Positions 26,460-34,426 of a DNA stretch of 64,000 nt are shown here, piece after piece. The position numbers and the translations under genes are program-made. The notes beneath the pieces are model-generated. The model worked only from the letters and a program-made list of their open reading frames with translations, was not told the origin of the DNA and did not search any database. Source of the stretch: Crocinitomicaceae bacterium (lineage in GTDB: Bacteria; Bacteroidota; Bacteroidia; Flavobacteriales_D; Crocinitomicaceae); assembly GCA_029252405.1 (NCBI GenBank), contig JAQXBM010000064.1:1-64000 (forward strand), given 5' to 3'. Numbering within the stretch: the first letter of the stretch is position 1; every line of letters starts with the position of its first letter.

Positions 26460-27233
26460 TTAATTCAATTTAAAATCAATGTGAAAATGATCGTCATGGA
26501 CGGAATTGATAAGTGGAGATAAATTTCGAACGACGTAAATTCCGCTTTGCTTCAGTATCTTGCCATGTTCGCTCGAAAACAATTCGTCTTTTAATCCCGT
26601 GTTGATGATGACTTTTTCAATGCTCATGCCATGTTGTTTAGCCGCTGATTGAAGTTCTAAAATGTGAAGCGCGATTGTATTAAAATCCAATTCAATCGAC
26701 GGGTCTTTGGAGTATTTTCCATTCTGATCGAAGGTGAGCATGTAATGCTGAGCACCTAGATTATCTAATCCGTAGTAAGGCTTTGAGTCCTTCAATTTCG
26801 GCATCATGAAATCGACGCTAAGTCCATTTTGGTGCGTGCGATGTGGGTACAGTTTTCCTCCATGTTGATGAGAGCATTCCATTATGCAAAAGTGTCGTCC
26901 TGGGAGCAAAGAATCCAATACTTCATAAGTTTCGAGCAGCGTTTTAAGCACTTTTTCGTGGGTGAATCCTCTGTTGGCCAGGTAACTCATCGTGTCGAAA
27001 TAATGGAAGTTTTTACCTGAAAATGGAACAATTCTGCCGTTTTTCAAGCTTCCGTTTGAAACCGAGCCAATAGACTCTGAAGATGCATGAACGGTGTCGT
27101 GTAGGTGGAAGTGTTCATCGACCTCAGATAGCGAAACTTCAACTTTTTGTGTCGTTTCGGAATCTTCTGTTTTTATTTGCGCCGTGCAACTAACTAGCGA
27201 GCAAATCATCAAAGTGGCAAAAAGAATTTTCAT
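26460..27233 (-). CDS. Putative M74-type (MepA-like) murein endopeptidase lipoprotein
   Basis: A 257-residue predicted lipoprotein: lipobox LVSC with Cys16. The catalytic core recalls penicillin-insensitive murein endopeptidases: HRTHQNGLSVDFM (about 132-144) and the C-terminal HDDHFHIDF (about 246-254), which would supply the zinc-binding His and Asp residues. MepA enzymes cut D-Ala-meso-DAP cross-links. In Bacteroidetes with T9SS or periplasmic wall turnover such a protein would act at the inner face of the outer membrane. The middle segment (90-130) with CIMECSHQHGG adds further His/Cys residues. Identification rests on the two His motifs; other LAS-family peptidases are possible. It follows the next gene upstream by 28 bases. 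Confidence 0.75.
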   Translation of the reverse strand: MKILFATLMICSLVSCTAQIKTEDSETTQKVEVSLSEVDEHFHLHDTVHASSESIGSVSNGSLKNGRIVPFSGKNFHYFDTMSYLANRGFTHEKVLKTLLETYEVLDSLLPGRHFCIMECSHQHGGKLYPHRTHQNGLSVDFMMPKLKDSKPYYGLDNLGAQHYMLTFDQNGKYSKDPSIELDFNTIALHILELQSAAKQHGMSIEKVIINTGLKDELFSSEHGKILKQSGIYVVRNLSPLINSVHDDHFHIDFKLN

Positions 27234-27261
27234 GCCGAATGCTCATCAAGCATCGTACCAA

Positions 27262-28383
27262 CTATCCATTGAGAAGTTCGTTCATTCCTTTTCCTTCGAA
27301 ATAATGTTTGGACCAAACTTTCATTTCGTCCAGCGTGTAGGGAAGAACGCCTTCTTTTTTGAGGCGGATGAGCGATCGTTTTTCAATTTGCGACAACCCA
27401 CCGTCGATGAGAATTCCAAAAACGATTAACTTAGAAACTGCTTTTTGCACTTCTGGTGAGAGTTTATCCACTTTTTTCAGGAAATCGCGGTCGTAATCGG
27501 GATCAGTTTGAACTTCAACATCGAATCGAGTCAAGAGTGAAGTCGCAAGCAAAAAGTGATTGTAATGAAACGATCGCTTTGAAACGGAAATTGCTTGAAG
27601 CGTCGGATAAATAACAGATCGGAATTCTTCATTTCCTTTGAATTCAGCCTCCAATTGAAGAGAGAAGTTATTGATCAAAGGTGGTGCCATCACCCGAACG
27701 CGCGCCTCATTCATCACTTTTCGTGAAGCGTATATATTCCATGCAGCGTAAATAGGCGCTCCCAAGACATCGACAAGCATTCTGAATGCATATCGACCTA
27801 AAATTTTGGAGACGAAAATCTTCCAAACAAAACCACTAATTGCGGCCTTCATTTTTATGATGACCTGAAAAGCCAAAACTCCCCATTTCGATAGACCTTC
27901 GTATGGGTTAATTCCCACTTTTTCCAATTCTTTGTGCTTTTTCTCTAGCCCAACATTGATGAGTGAATCAACATCTTGCTCGAAATTAGGATCATTAGGA
28001 TTTAAACACCCACAAGCTTTCGCAATTCTATCAACCGCTTGAATATTGATGAAGGTCAAGTACCAGATTTCAATAAGAACCAAAACAATACTGAAGACTA
28101 GAAATTCAATTTCCAGCTCCATGTAATCGTCGTAAAGTGGAATCCAGATATCTCTTTTGGGAAACAATGATTCACCGAAAATATGATAAGGAACGTAAAG
28201 AAGGATTATCCCTAATGCTCCGGCTAATCCAGCTTTGAGGTAGGTTGAAACGCGAATTGTGTGCAGTGCTTCCTTTTCCTGTTTGGAGAGAATGGCCAAG
28301 TCATCATCTTCTTGAGTACGAAAATTCTTCGATAGCTGCCTGTATGCATATCTCCCCCAAAAAGATCTTTTTTTCTTATTCAT
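27262..28383 (-). CDS. Conserved membrane protein of unknown function (LBF_2804-like)
   Basis: A 373-residue protein I cannot assign to a known activity. The N-terminal part is charged; two strong helices follow (about 50-68 and 92-112), then a less hydrophobic segment (about 170-225) ending in RKVMNEARVRVMAPP. The C-terminal half is soluble and helical and may carry a helical bundle similar to TerB-like folds (SPEVQKAVSKLIVFGILIDGGLSQIEKR), ending LPYTLDEMKVWSKHYFEGKG. From memory it resembles the 'LBF_2804 family' named in Leptospira and seen in Bacteroidetes. A TATTTTTG -7 box (minus, 28399-28406) lies 15 bases before the ATG, so it heads a transcript with the endopeptidase gene. Confidence 0.7.
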   Translation of the reverse strand: MNKKKRSFWGRYAYRQLSKNFRTQEDDDLAILSKQEKEALHTIRVSTYLKAGLAGALGIILLYVPYHIFGESLFPKRDIWIPLYDDYMELEIEFLVFSIVLVLIEIWYLTFINIQAVDRIAKACGCLNPNDPNFEQDVDSLINVGLEKKHKELEKVGINPYEGLSKWGVLAFQVIIKMKAAISGFVWKIFVSKILGRYAFRMLVDVLGAPIYAAWNIYASRKVMNEARVRVMAPPLINNFSLQLEAEFKGNEEFRSVIYPTLQAISVSKRSFHYNHFLLATSLLTRFDVEVQTDPDYDRDFLKKVDKLSPEVQKAVSKLIVFGILIDGGLSQIEKRSLIRLKKEGVLPYTLDEMKVWSKHYFEGKGMNELLNG

Positions 28384-28398
28384 TCAATGAATTTTTGG

Positions 28399-28406
28399 CA
28401 AAAATA
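28399..28406 (-). promoter_or_regulatory. Candidate -7 box before the LBF_2804-like gene
   Basis: Reads TATTTTTG on the minus strand, matching TAnnTTTG, 15 bases before the ATG at 28383. No convincing -33 TTG is seen. It lies in the 58-base gap downstream of queD. Confidence 0.4.
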
Positions 28407-28441
28407 AGGAATCGAAGAGTATTGAACGGATAGATGCTGTA

Positions 28442-28846
28442 TCAATTTCCGTTGTAGAGGGCTTTGTTCTTTTCTGTTTCTGAGAGATGTACCTCGATAC
28501 CGAACTTGGGATCAAGATTTTCGCGTAAGATCTCCCAAATTACTTTCGCGATGTTCTCTGTCGTTGGGTTGATTCCTTCAAATTCCGGACAATCTAAGTT
28601 CAGGTTACGGTGGTCGAAGCGCTCAATAACATGATCAAGAATGATGCTTTTCAAGATTTTCAAGTCGATTACGAACCCTGTTTCAGGATCGATGTCACCG
28701 TCCACCCATACCTCGAGAACATAGTTGTGCCCGTGATAATTCGGGTGGCTACATTTTCCAAATACTTCCAAATTCTTCTCGTCGCTCCATTCTTTTCTGA
28801 ACAGGCGATGCGCAGAATTAAAGGTTTCTCTTCGGCAAACTTTCAT
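28442..28846 (-). CDS. 6-pyruvoyl-tetrahydropterin / 6-carboxytetrahydropterin synthase family (QueD-like)
   Basis: A 134-residue T-fold enzyme. Zinc ligands are His13, His38 and His40, and the catalytic Cys32 lies in FGKCSHPNYHGHNY. The late E in HLSETEKN is the substrate-anchoring Glu. QueD converts dihydroneopterin triphosphate to 6-carboxytetrahydropterin for queuosine. The GKC.(N/H)PN.HGHNY form is closer to eukaryotic PTPS than to E. coli QueD, so a tetrahydrobiopterin-type product cannot be excluded. No queC or queE is nearby. Its ATG overlaps the stop of the SpoIIE sensor gene by 4 bases, an unusual operon partner. Confidence 0.88.
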   Translation of the reverse strand: MKVCRRETFNSAHRLFRKEWSDEKNLEVFGKCSHPNYHGHNYVLEVWVDGDIDPETGFVIDLKILKSIILDHVIERFDHRNLNLDCPEFEGINPTTENIAKVIWEILRENLDPKFGIEVHLSETEKNKALYNGN

Positions 28847-31800
28847 GATTTTTGTTTATTACATCTTCGTTGAACCCCAATGACTGTAACATCATCTGTT
28901 TGAGGCTGGTTCGACATCCATTGATCGAATTCTGCTTCAATCATCATTCGTTGGTCTTCTAGACTCAAATTTACATTAGATTCGAACAGGTCCAACATGC
29001 GGCGGAAAGAATACTTTTTGTTTTTAGCTCCTCCGAATTGATCTTGGAATCCATCCGTGTAAAAGTACACTGTATCGTCGGCACCAATATCCGTGTATTG
29101 AGTAATATATCCTTTGAAGCTTTTCGGTTTTTGGTCGCCAATGTGCTCGGAGTTTCCTTTGAAAAGGGTAAACCCGTCCGTGTTGTTAATTAAGAAACGC
29201 GACCCAGCGCAAGCGTAGGCGACTTCTTCTTTTAAGTCGTCCATTACACAGATGGTTAATTCCATGCCATCCGTCATTTTGGCTTTGCCCGTTGCCCCGA
29301 AATACTCCTGAAGTCGCTTATCGAGTTCATTTAATATCAATCCGGGCTCAGTTAGTCTTGCTTCGAGAACGATGTTGTTTAGTAAGTTAATTCCGAGTAA
29401 GGTCATGAACGCCCCAGGCACACCGTGCCCAGTACAATCACCCAGTGCCAGAACTAATTTATCATCAATCTTTTGCATCCAATAAAAATCTCCAGAAACG
29501 ATATCCTTCGGACTGAACATGATGAAATGGTGCGAGAAATGTTCTTCGAACTGTTCCTCATTTGGAAGAAGGTTGAACTGAATTCGTTGGGCGTAATTAA
29601 TACTCGCCGTGATATCGTCACGTTGGGCGGTCATTAATTTTTGTTGTTCCCTCAAGTCTGTGATGTCGCGCGCCAAAGAGATAAATCCTTTAACATGATT
29701 TGTCGTTCCTGGGGTGTAAATTGTATTCACATATTGGCCAATCCAAATGGTTTCCCCTGATTTTGTGATAATAGGGAGTTCTTTGTATGAACTCTCTTTT
29801 TTCTCCAAAAAATGACTGCGATAGAAGTAGGCAATTTCTTCGCGACAGTCCTCAGCGACAACCATCATGGAATTCTTACCGACCAATTCTTCCTTAGCGT
29901 ATCCCGTTCGAGAAAGGAAGGTCTCATTTAGAAACACGAAGTCTCCATTGATATCAACCGTAAAGATTAAATCTTCAACATTTTGCACGAGCAACTCATA
30001 AGTGTTTTGAAGTTCAATTCGCTCACTTACGTCCTGTCCAATGATAACGCGCGTATTTTCCGAAAAGCGCTTGTACGACCATTCCATCCAGCGAACAGTA
30101 TTTTCACCATCGGCCATTGGAATGAGGTACTTGGATCCTTCCACAAATTCTACTGTCGCATCTTGAGCCTTGTATCGATCATCGAAGGGAACGAAAGTGT
30201 TCAAGAATGAGATTTTGTTGTTTAGAAGGTCTTCGTGCGTGATGTCTGCAAACTGTGAGATGTTTTCACTCACGTAGGTGATTGTTCCATCGGCCTTGTA
30301 TGCAACTACGGGGAAGTTTCCTCGATTGATGATCCCGCTAATGAACATGAGTTTTTCCAAGGAATTATAGCGTAAATACGTATTCACGATTAAGAGTCCA
30401 ATTGCTGATATGATCCCAATCATGTAGTTAATTCGAGAGTAAATGGGGTCATCCACAAATATGATACAAAGAATGGCTAATAGGAAAACGACAATACCAA
30501 ACGTGACGGTGTTTGCAATTCGATTCAATAAAAATGGAGCGACTGAAGTCGTGAGTATGACACCCATTAAATGGAAGGGGTGTAAATTCGTTTCATAGCT
30601 TTCCCAAAAGAACTGCAGAGCGATGACATAAATACCAATCGAGAGCAAATATTTATAGAGATGTTGCATCCCATTTTTCTTTGCCCAAAGCGAGATGAAA
30701 TAGAGCGTAGTCATTATAAAGGCAACAGCGAAAATCAATCCCAAATTCATGATCAGTGTTGGGTCGTAATAGTGACCAATTAGTTGTGTAGCAGTTGAAA
30801 CGATGGCTCCGAAAAGTAGGGTTGTGGGTGCCATTTGAATATGCAGCTCTGTATCTTTTGTACTCAACAATCGTGAGGAATCGTACCGATTTCCGTAGAC
30901 CAGCAACAGAACATTTAAGAGCAAAACAATGAGGACGAAGAGGACAACGAACCATTTCGAATTCCAAAGTGGCAAATCAACCGTGAACTTTTGAGTGCTT
31001 GGTTCGCCGTAAACAATTCCGTCATAGGACGCTGCTACTTCAATGGTATAATCTCCAGAGCTTAACTCATGTAGACGAATCTTACTGTTCTTTTCATTAT
31101 CAATCCATTCATTTCCTAGTTCCAAGATGCGGTAGCGATAACGCAATAATGGCACTCTAGCGTTATTGACACTTAAATAGAACGAGCGGGAATCTTTGAT
31201 GTTTTCATCTGAAATGTCCTTAATGATTGGACTAATCGGGGGTGGAAGGTTCTCTAAGATATCGGTATTGATCAGGAAGAGTCCTTCAATGGTTCCAACG
31301 TAAATATTGTTCCCAATCTGAAACTGTGAGCGCATGTGCGTTTCATATCCCTCGAATCCCGTTCCGCCCGAATAGTTTTGTGAAGAAGTTACCTTTCCGT
31401 TCGCGTTTACTTTGATGATGGTGACTCCCTTGTTTGTTCCGAGAATTAAGTTTCCGTATTTATCGGCATTGAGCGTATAAAAAACGGACGAAGGTGAGAT
31501 CTTTGAAACATCAATCGAAACAACTTTTTCATTTACGATTCCTACAATTCCTTTGTCGAGGGTGAACCAAAGGTTGCGGAATTCGTCCATTGCTGATACG
31601 CCAGAGTAGCTTCCCATGCCACCAGTTTTGACGCGTGAAAATTCCTTTTCTTCCTTGTCGAATTTGAACACACCTTGATTCGATCCAAAATAAATGAAAT
31701 CCCTTCTGAAAGTGGTTTGAGCTGTATAAACGTAATGTGGGATAACGTTTGTCGATCCGTAGTAGGTTCTCTTTTGAGTTACAATGTTGTATCGTGCTAG

Positions 31801-33177
31801 CCCTTCCGCTCGGATTCCGTACCAAATATCAAATCCATCTTCATGAACAAAGGTGATTTGCTTTCCTGTTTCTAAGAAGTCTTCGAAAGGATTACTAGTA
31901 CCATGGACATACTTTTTTATTCCGTCGCTCGTAGCTAAAAAGGTTGTCCCTTTAATTTCACAACTCTCAAAGATTCGTATGGGAAAATGCTCGAATTCGC
32001 CTTGCTCCTTAATTTGCCCGATGTGCGTACCCGTAGTCATTAGACTTAATGCAATGGTGCTGTCGTGAACAAACGGAAATCCTATCGCTGGAGAAGTGAA
32101 GATATCACTCAATTGAACTTTTGTAAACGGTTCAATGGAAACTTTGAATACTCCAGTAAATCCTGAGCTGATCCAAAATTCGCCATTGTTCCCAATACTT
32201 ATGCCATCAGGCACTTGAAATGGCTCGAGATAATTATGTGCGATCCGGCGAAAAGTGTCTGATTTCTCCGTGAAAATTCGACCTTCATTCGTGAGCAGAG
32301 CTCGCTGGTCATTTTTAGAGTGGAAATCCGCCGAAACCACATATTCACCTTCATTGAATAGGCTGGAATGAGCTTTCTGATTAATGGAAGTAATGTTTCC
32401 TTTTTCGTCAAATTGAATTACGATTTGACTATCAAAAGTTGAGTTGAACAATGTTAGTTTGTTGGATTTAAACCAACCAAATTGAAATTCTATGTAGTTC
32501 CCGAGGGAGGATGTTCCTGAGTTGTTTTTGATCTCTTTGAACGCATCATCTTGAAAATAGAAGATTCCCTCATCGGATGTCGCGATAACACCGTAGGGCG
32601 TTTCAATTACCTGTGCAATTCCATTGTCTAATCGCTTGGAAAATTTCTTGGTTAGGGTTTCTTTTCCATCCTTGGAACGACTGATGCCTAAAACGCCAAT
32701 GAAGTACGTGCACGATTCCTGAACAATGATCTTACGTCCATCGCCAATTTTAACTTCCTTTTTATCGAGTCTTTCAACGGTTTTATTCGTCCTTGAAAAT
32801 TTGTGGAATCCCGTATAACTCGTGGCAAAATAGATGTCATCTTCTTTCGAGACAATGTGCTCACAATGAAAATTCCCATCAGAATTCTTCATGGAGATTT
32901 CCTTGAACTTTTTTCCGTCGAACCGAATCAATCCGGTACCATCGGCACCCATCCACAGGTAGCCGTCATCCGATTGCTCAAAAGTGTTGATCTTGGACAT
33001 TGAAAGTCCATCTCGGTGTGTATAATTCTGAAAAGTGTAGAGTTGAGCGTTCGCCACAATAGCGAAAAAGACAGCAAAAAGAAGAGATAGTAGTACTTTC
33101 AATTGTGGTAAGCTCTTTATAGTTAATTGCTTGGTGAATATACAAAAAACTTCTGTTCCTTGAGGTCTACTCGGCAA
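28843..33177 (-). CDS. Giant propeller-7TM-PAS-SpoIIE (PP2C) signalling phosphatase
   Basis: A 1444-residue (or 1419) sensor. Order: signal peptide; two-component regulator propeller repeats (about 45-640); Y_Y_Y domain (about 655-730, ending SSGDYTIEVAASYDG); a transmembrane helix (about 740-760) and six or so more helices (about 775-960) forming a 7TM-like block; two PAS domains (about 965-1060 and 1075-1190, second with RDITDLREQQ); then a SpoIIE/PP2C domain (about 1215-1435) with metal-binding Asp in SGDFYW, GDCTGHGVPGAF and YTDGFQDQFG. Output should be Ser/Thr phosphatase activity, classically on an anti-anti-sigma factor; no kinase or STAS partner is in the window. The ATG at 33177 lies inside purK; a TTG at 33102 would start directly at the signal peptide (MKVLLSLLFAVFF). 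Confidence 0.9.
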   Translation of the reverse strand: MPSRPQGTEVFCIFTKQLTIKSLPQLKVLLSLLFAVFFAIVANAQLYTFQNYTHRDGLSMSKINTFEQSDDGYLWMGADGTGLIRFDGKKFKEISMKNSDGNFHCEHIVSKEDDIYFATSYTGFHKFSRTNKTVERLDKKEVKIGDGRKIIVQESCTYFIGVLGISRSKDGKETLTKKFSKRLDNGIAQVIETPYGVIATSDEGIFYFQDDAFKEIKNNSGTSSLGNYIEFQFGWFKSNKLTLFNSTFDSQIVIQFDEKGNITSINQKAHSSLFNEGEYVVSADFHSKNDQRALLTNEGRIFTEKSDTFRRIAHNYLEPFQVPDGISIGNNGEFWISSGFTGVFKVSIEPFTKVQLSDIFTSPAIGFPFVHDSTIALSLMTTGTHIGQIKEQGEFEHFPIRIFESCEIKGTTFLATSDGIKKYVHGTSNPFEDFLETGKQITFVHEDGFDIWYGIRAEGLARYNIVTQKRTYYGSTNVIPHYVYTAQTTFRRDFIYFGSNQGVFKFDKEEKEFSRVKTGGMGSYSGVSAMDEFRNLWFTLDKGIVGIVNEKVVSIDVSKISPSSVFYTLNADKYGNLILGTNKGVTIIKVNANGKVTSSQNYSGGTGFEGYETHMRSQFQIGNNIYVGTIEGLFLINTDILENLPPPISPIIKDISDENIKDSRSFYLSVNNARVPLLRYRYRILELGNEWIDNEKNSKIRLHELSSGDYTIEVAASYDGIVYGEPSTQKFTVDLPLWNSKWFVVLFVLIVLLLNVLLLVYGNRYDSSRLLSTKDTELHIQMAPTTLLFGAIVSTATQLIGHYYDPTLIMNLGLIFAVAFIMTTLYFISLWAKKNGMQHLYKYLLSIGIYVIALQFFWESYETNLHPFHLMGVILTTSVAPFLLNRIANTVTFGIVVFLLAILCIIFVDDPIYSRINYMIGIISAIGLLIVNTYLRYNSLEKLMFISGIINRGNFPVVAYKADGTITYVSENISQFADITHEDLLNNKISFLNTFVPFDDRYKAQDATVEFVEGSKYLIPMADGENTVRWMEWSYKRFSENTRVIIGQDVSERIELQNTYELLVQNVEDLIFTVDINGDFVFLNETFLSRTGYAKEELVGKNSMMVVAEDCREEIAYFYRSHFLEKKESSYKELPIITKSGETIWIGQYVNTIYTPGTTNHVKGFISLARDITDLREQQKLMTAQRDDITASINYAQRIQFNLLPNEEQFEEHFSHHFIMFSPKDIVSGDFYWMQKIDDKLVLALGDCTGHGVPGAFMTLLGINLLNNIVLEARLTEPGLILNELDKRLQEYFGATGKAKMTDGMELTICVMDDLKEEVAYACAGSRFLINNTDGFTLFKGNSEHIGDQKPKSFKGYITQYTDIGADDTVYFYTDGFQDQFGGAKNKKYSFRRMLDLFESNVNLSLEDQRMMIEAEFDQWMSNQPQTDDVTVIGVQRRCNKQKS

Positions 33178-34312
33178 TCACCCTGATCTTACCTTTTACT
33201 TGTTTAGCGACGCGCTTTGCTTCGTCGATATTCTTCTGTGCAACAGTGATATGACCCATTTTACGATTTGGCTTCGTGTCCTTTTTTCCATAAAGATGGA
33301 CATGTACTCCAGGCATGCTTATGACTTCTTCCAGCCCTTCGTATTTCGCCCGTCCAGTATGTCCAATTTCACCAAGTAAATTCAACATCGCCCCTTCACG
33401 AATCATTTCTGTGGATCCAAGTGGAAGATTCAAAACTGAACGCATGTGTTGTTCAAATTGAGAAGTGACGTTGCATTCAATCGTATGATGACCGCTGTTG
33501 TGCGGGCGTGGAGCAACTTCGTTGACCAAAAGTGTCCCATCAGAAAGTAGGAATAACTCAACAGCCAGAATCCCAACCATTTCTAGTTTATTGATGACGT
33601 CGATTGCCAATTCCGTAGCGCGTGTTTCAACATCATTGGAAATATCCGCTGGAGAGAACAAGAATGCAACAAGATTAACCTCGTTGAATTCACATTCCAC
33701 CGTTTGGTAAACAGCCGTTTCACCTTTTTCATTTCGTGCCACGATTACTGAGAGTTCTTTTTCGAAAGGAACAAGTTCCTCCAAAATAGAAGGTGCGTTG
33801 AATGCGTTTTGCAAATCCTTTTCACCTTTAATCAATTCAACTCCGCGACCATCATAACCACCTGTTCTTAACTTGTGAACAAAGGGAACTTTTGATGCGT
33901 AGTAGTAATTTTTAGTGTCTTCTGTTGTCAGTTCGAAAGGAGATGTCGGAATATTATTCTCAACATAAAAGTGCTTTTGCAAGCCTTTATCCTTGATGAT
34001 TTCCAGTACACGTGGTTGTGGAAAAACCTTTACGCCATTGGATTCGAGCTCTTTCAGTGCATCAACGTTCACATTCTCAATTTCAACAGAGATAACATCC
34101 TTGTCTTTCCCAAAATTGATCACATCATCGTACGCTTTAATATCGCCAACAGTATGAGAAGTAGCGATTGTTGCGCTTGGGTCAGTAGAATTTAGATCCA
34201 TGGTGTGAACATGAATGTCGTAACTAATTGCCTCTTGAATCAGCATTCTCCCAAGTTGACCGCCGCCTAAAATCCCAAAACGGTGTGTCGCTCCAATGAC
34301 TTCTTTTTTCAT
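33167..34312 (-). CDS. purK: 5-(carboxyamino)imidazole ribonucleotide synthase
   Basis: A 381-residue cytoplasmic ATP-grasp enzyme of purine synthesis; it uses ATP and bicarbonate to turn AIR into N5-CAIR. The N-terminal dinucleotide-like GILGGGQLGRML (about 12-23), DKGLQKHF, KLRTGGYDGRGV and the metal-binding NEVAPRPHNSGHHTIE are diagnostic. The C-terminal domain has LYGKKDTKPNRKMGHIT. The ATG at 34312 is preceded by TATCTTTG and four bases only, so the mRNA is probably leaderless. The gene end overlaps the ATG of the SpoIIE sensor by 11 bases. Length and motifs are complete. Confidence 0.97.
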   Translation of the reverse strand: MKKEVIGATHRFGILGGGQLGRMLIQEAISYDIHVHTMDLNSTDPSATIATSHTVGDIKAYDDVINFGKDKDVISVEIENVNVDALKELESNGVKVFPQPRVLEIIKDKGLQKHFYVENNIPTSPFELTTEDTKNYYYASKVPFVHKLRTGGYDGRGVELIKGEKDLQNAFNAPSILEELVPFEKELSVIVARNEKGETAVYQTVECEFNEVNLVAFLFSPADISNDVETRATELAIDVINKLEMVGILAVELFLLSDGTLLVNEVAPRPHNSGHHTIECNVTSQFEQHMRSVLNLPLGSTEMIREGAMLNLLGEIGHTGRAKYEGLEEVISMPGVHVHLYGKKDTKPNRKMGHITVAQKNIDEAKRVAKQVKGKIRVIAE

Positions 34313-34316
34313 GGCG

Positions 34317-34324
34317 CAAAGATA
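34317..34324 (-). promoter_or_regulatory. Promoter -7 box giving a probable leaderless purK mRNA
   Basis: Minus strand TATCTTTG, exact TAnnTTTG, with only four bases (CGCC) before the ATG at 34312. In this promoter class transcription starts a few bases after the box, so it would begin at or next to the start codon. A -33 TTG is not clear. The same layout precedes sufS and tlyA. Confidence 0.6.
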
Positions 34325-34399
34325 CAGTCATTTTTTTGAACTCAGGTTTTCGGCATATCGAAATACCGAATTAGTTCGGGCTAGTTGCTCAGAAAATCG

Positions 34400-34407
34400 T
34401 ACTTTTG
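34400..34407 (+). promoter_or_regulatory. Candidate -7 box of the HPRT-adenylate kinase gene
   Basis: TACTTTTG matches TAnnTTTG and lies 19 bases before the GTG start at 34427. The best upstream element is a weak TTC at 34375-34377. The 114-base gap from purK is therefore a divergent promoter region and holds no gene. Confidence 0.45.
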
Positions 34408-34426
34408 CTGATCAAATTGTAAAAGA

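Noticed and set aside
33102-33177. Treating the SpoIIE sensor as certainly starting at the ATG at 33177.
   Set aside because: The ATG adds 25 residues before a good signal peptide and lies within purK; a TTG at 33102 is equally plausible. I kept the ATG coordinate but do not regard it as settled.
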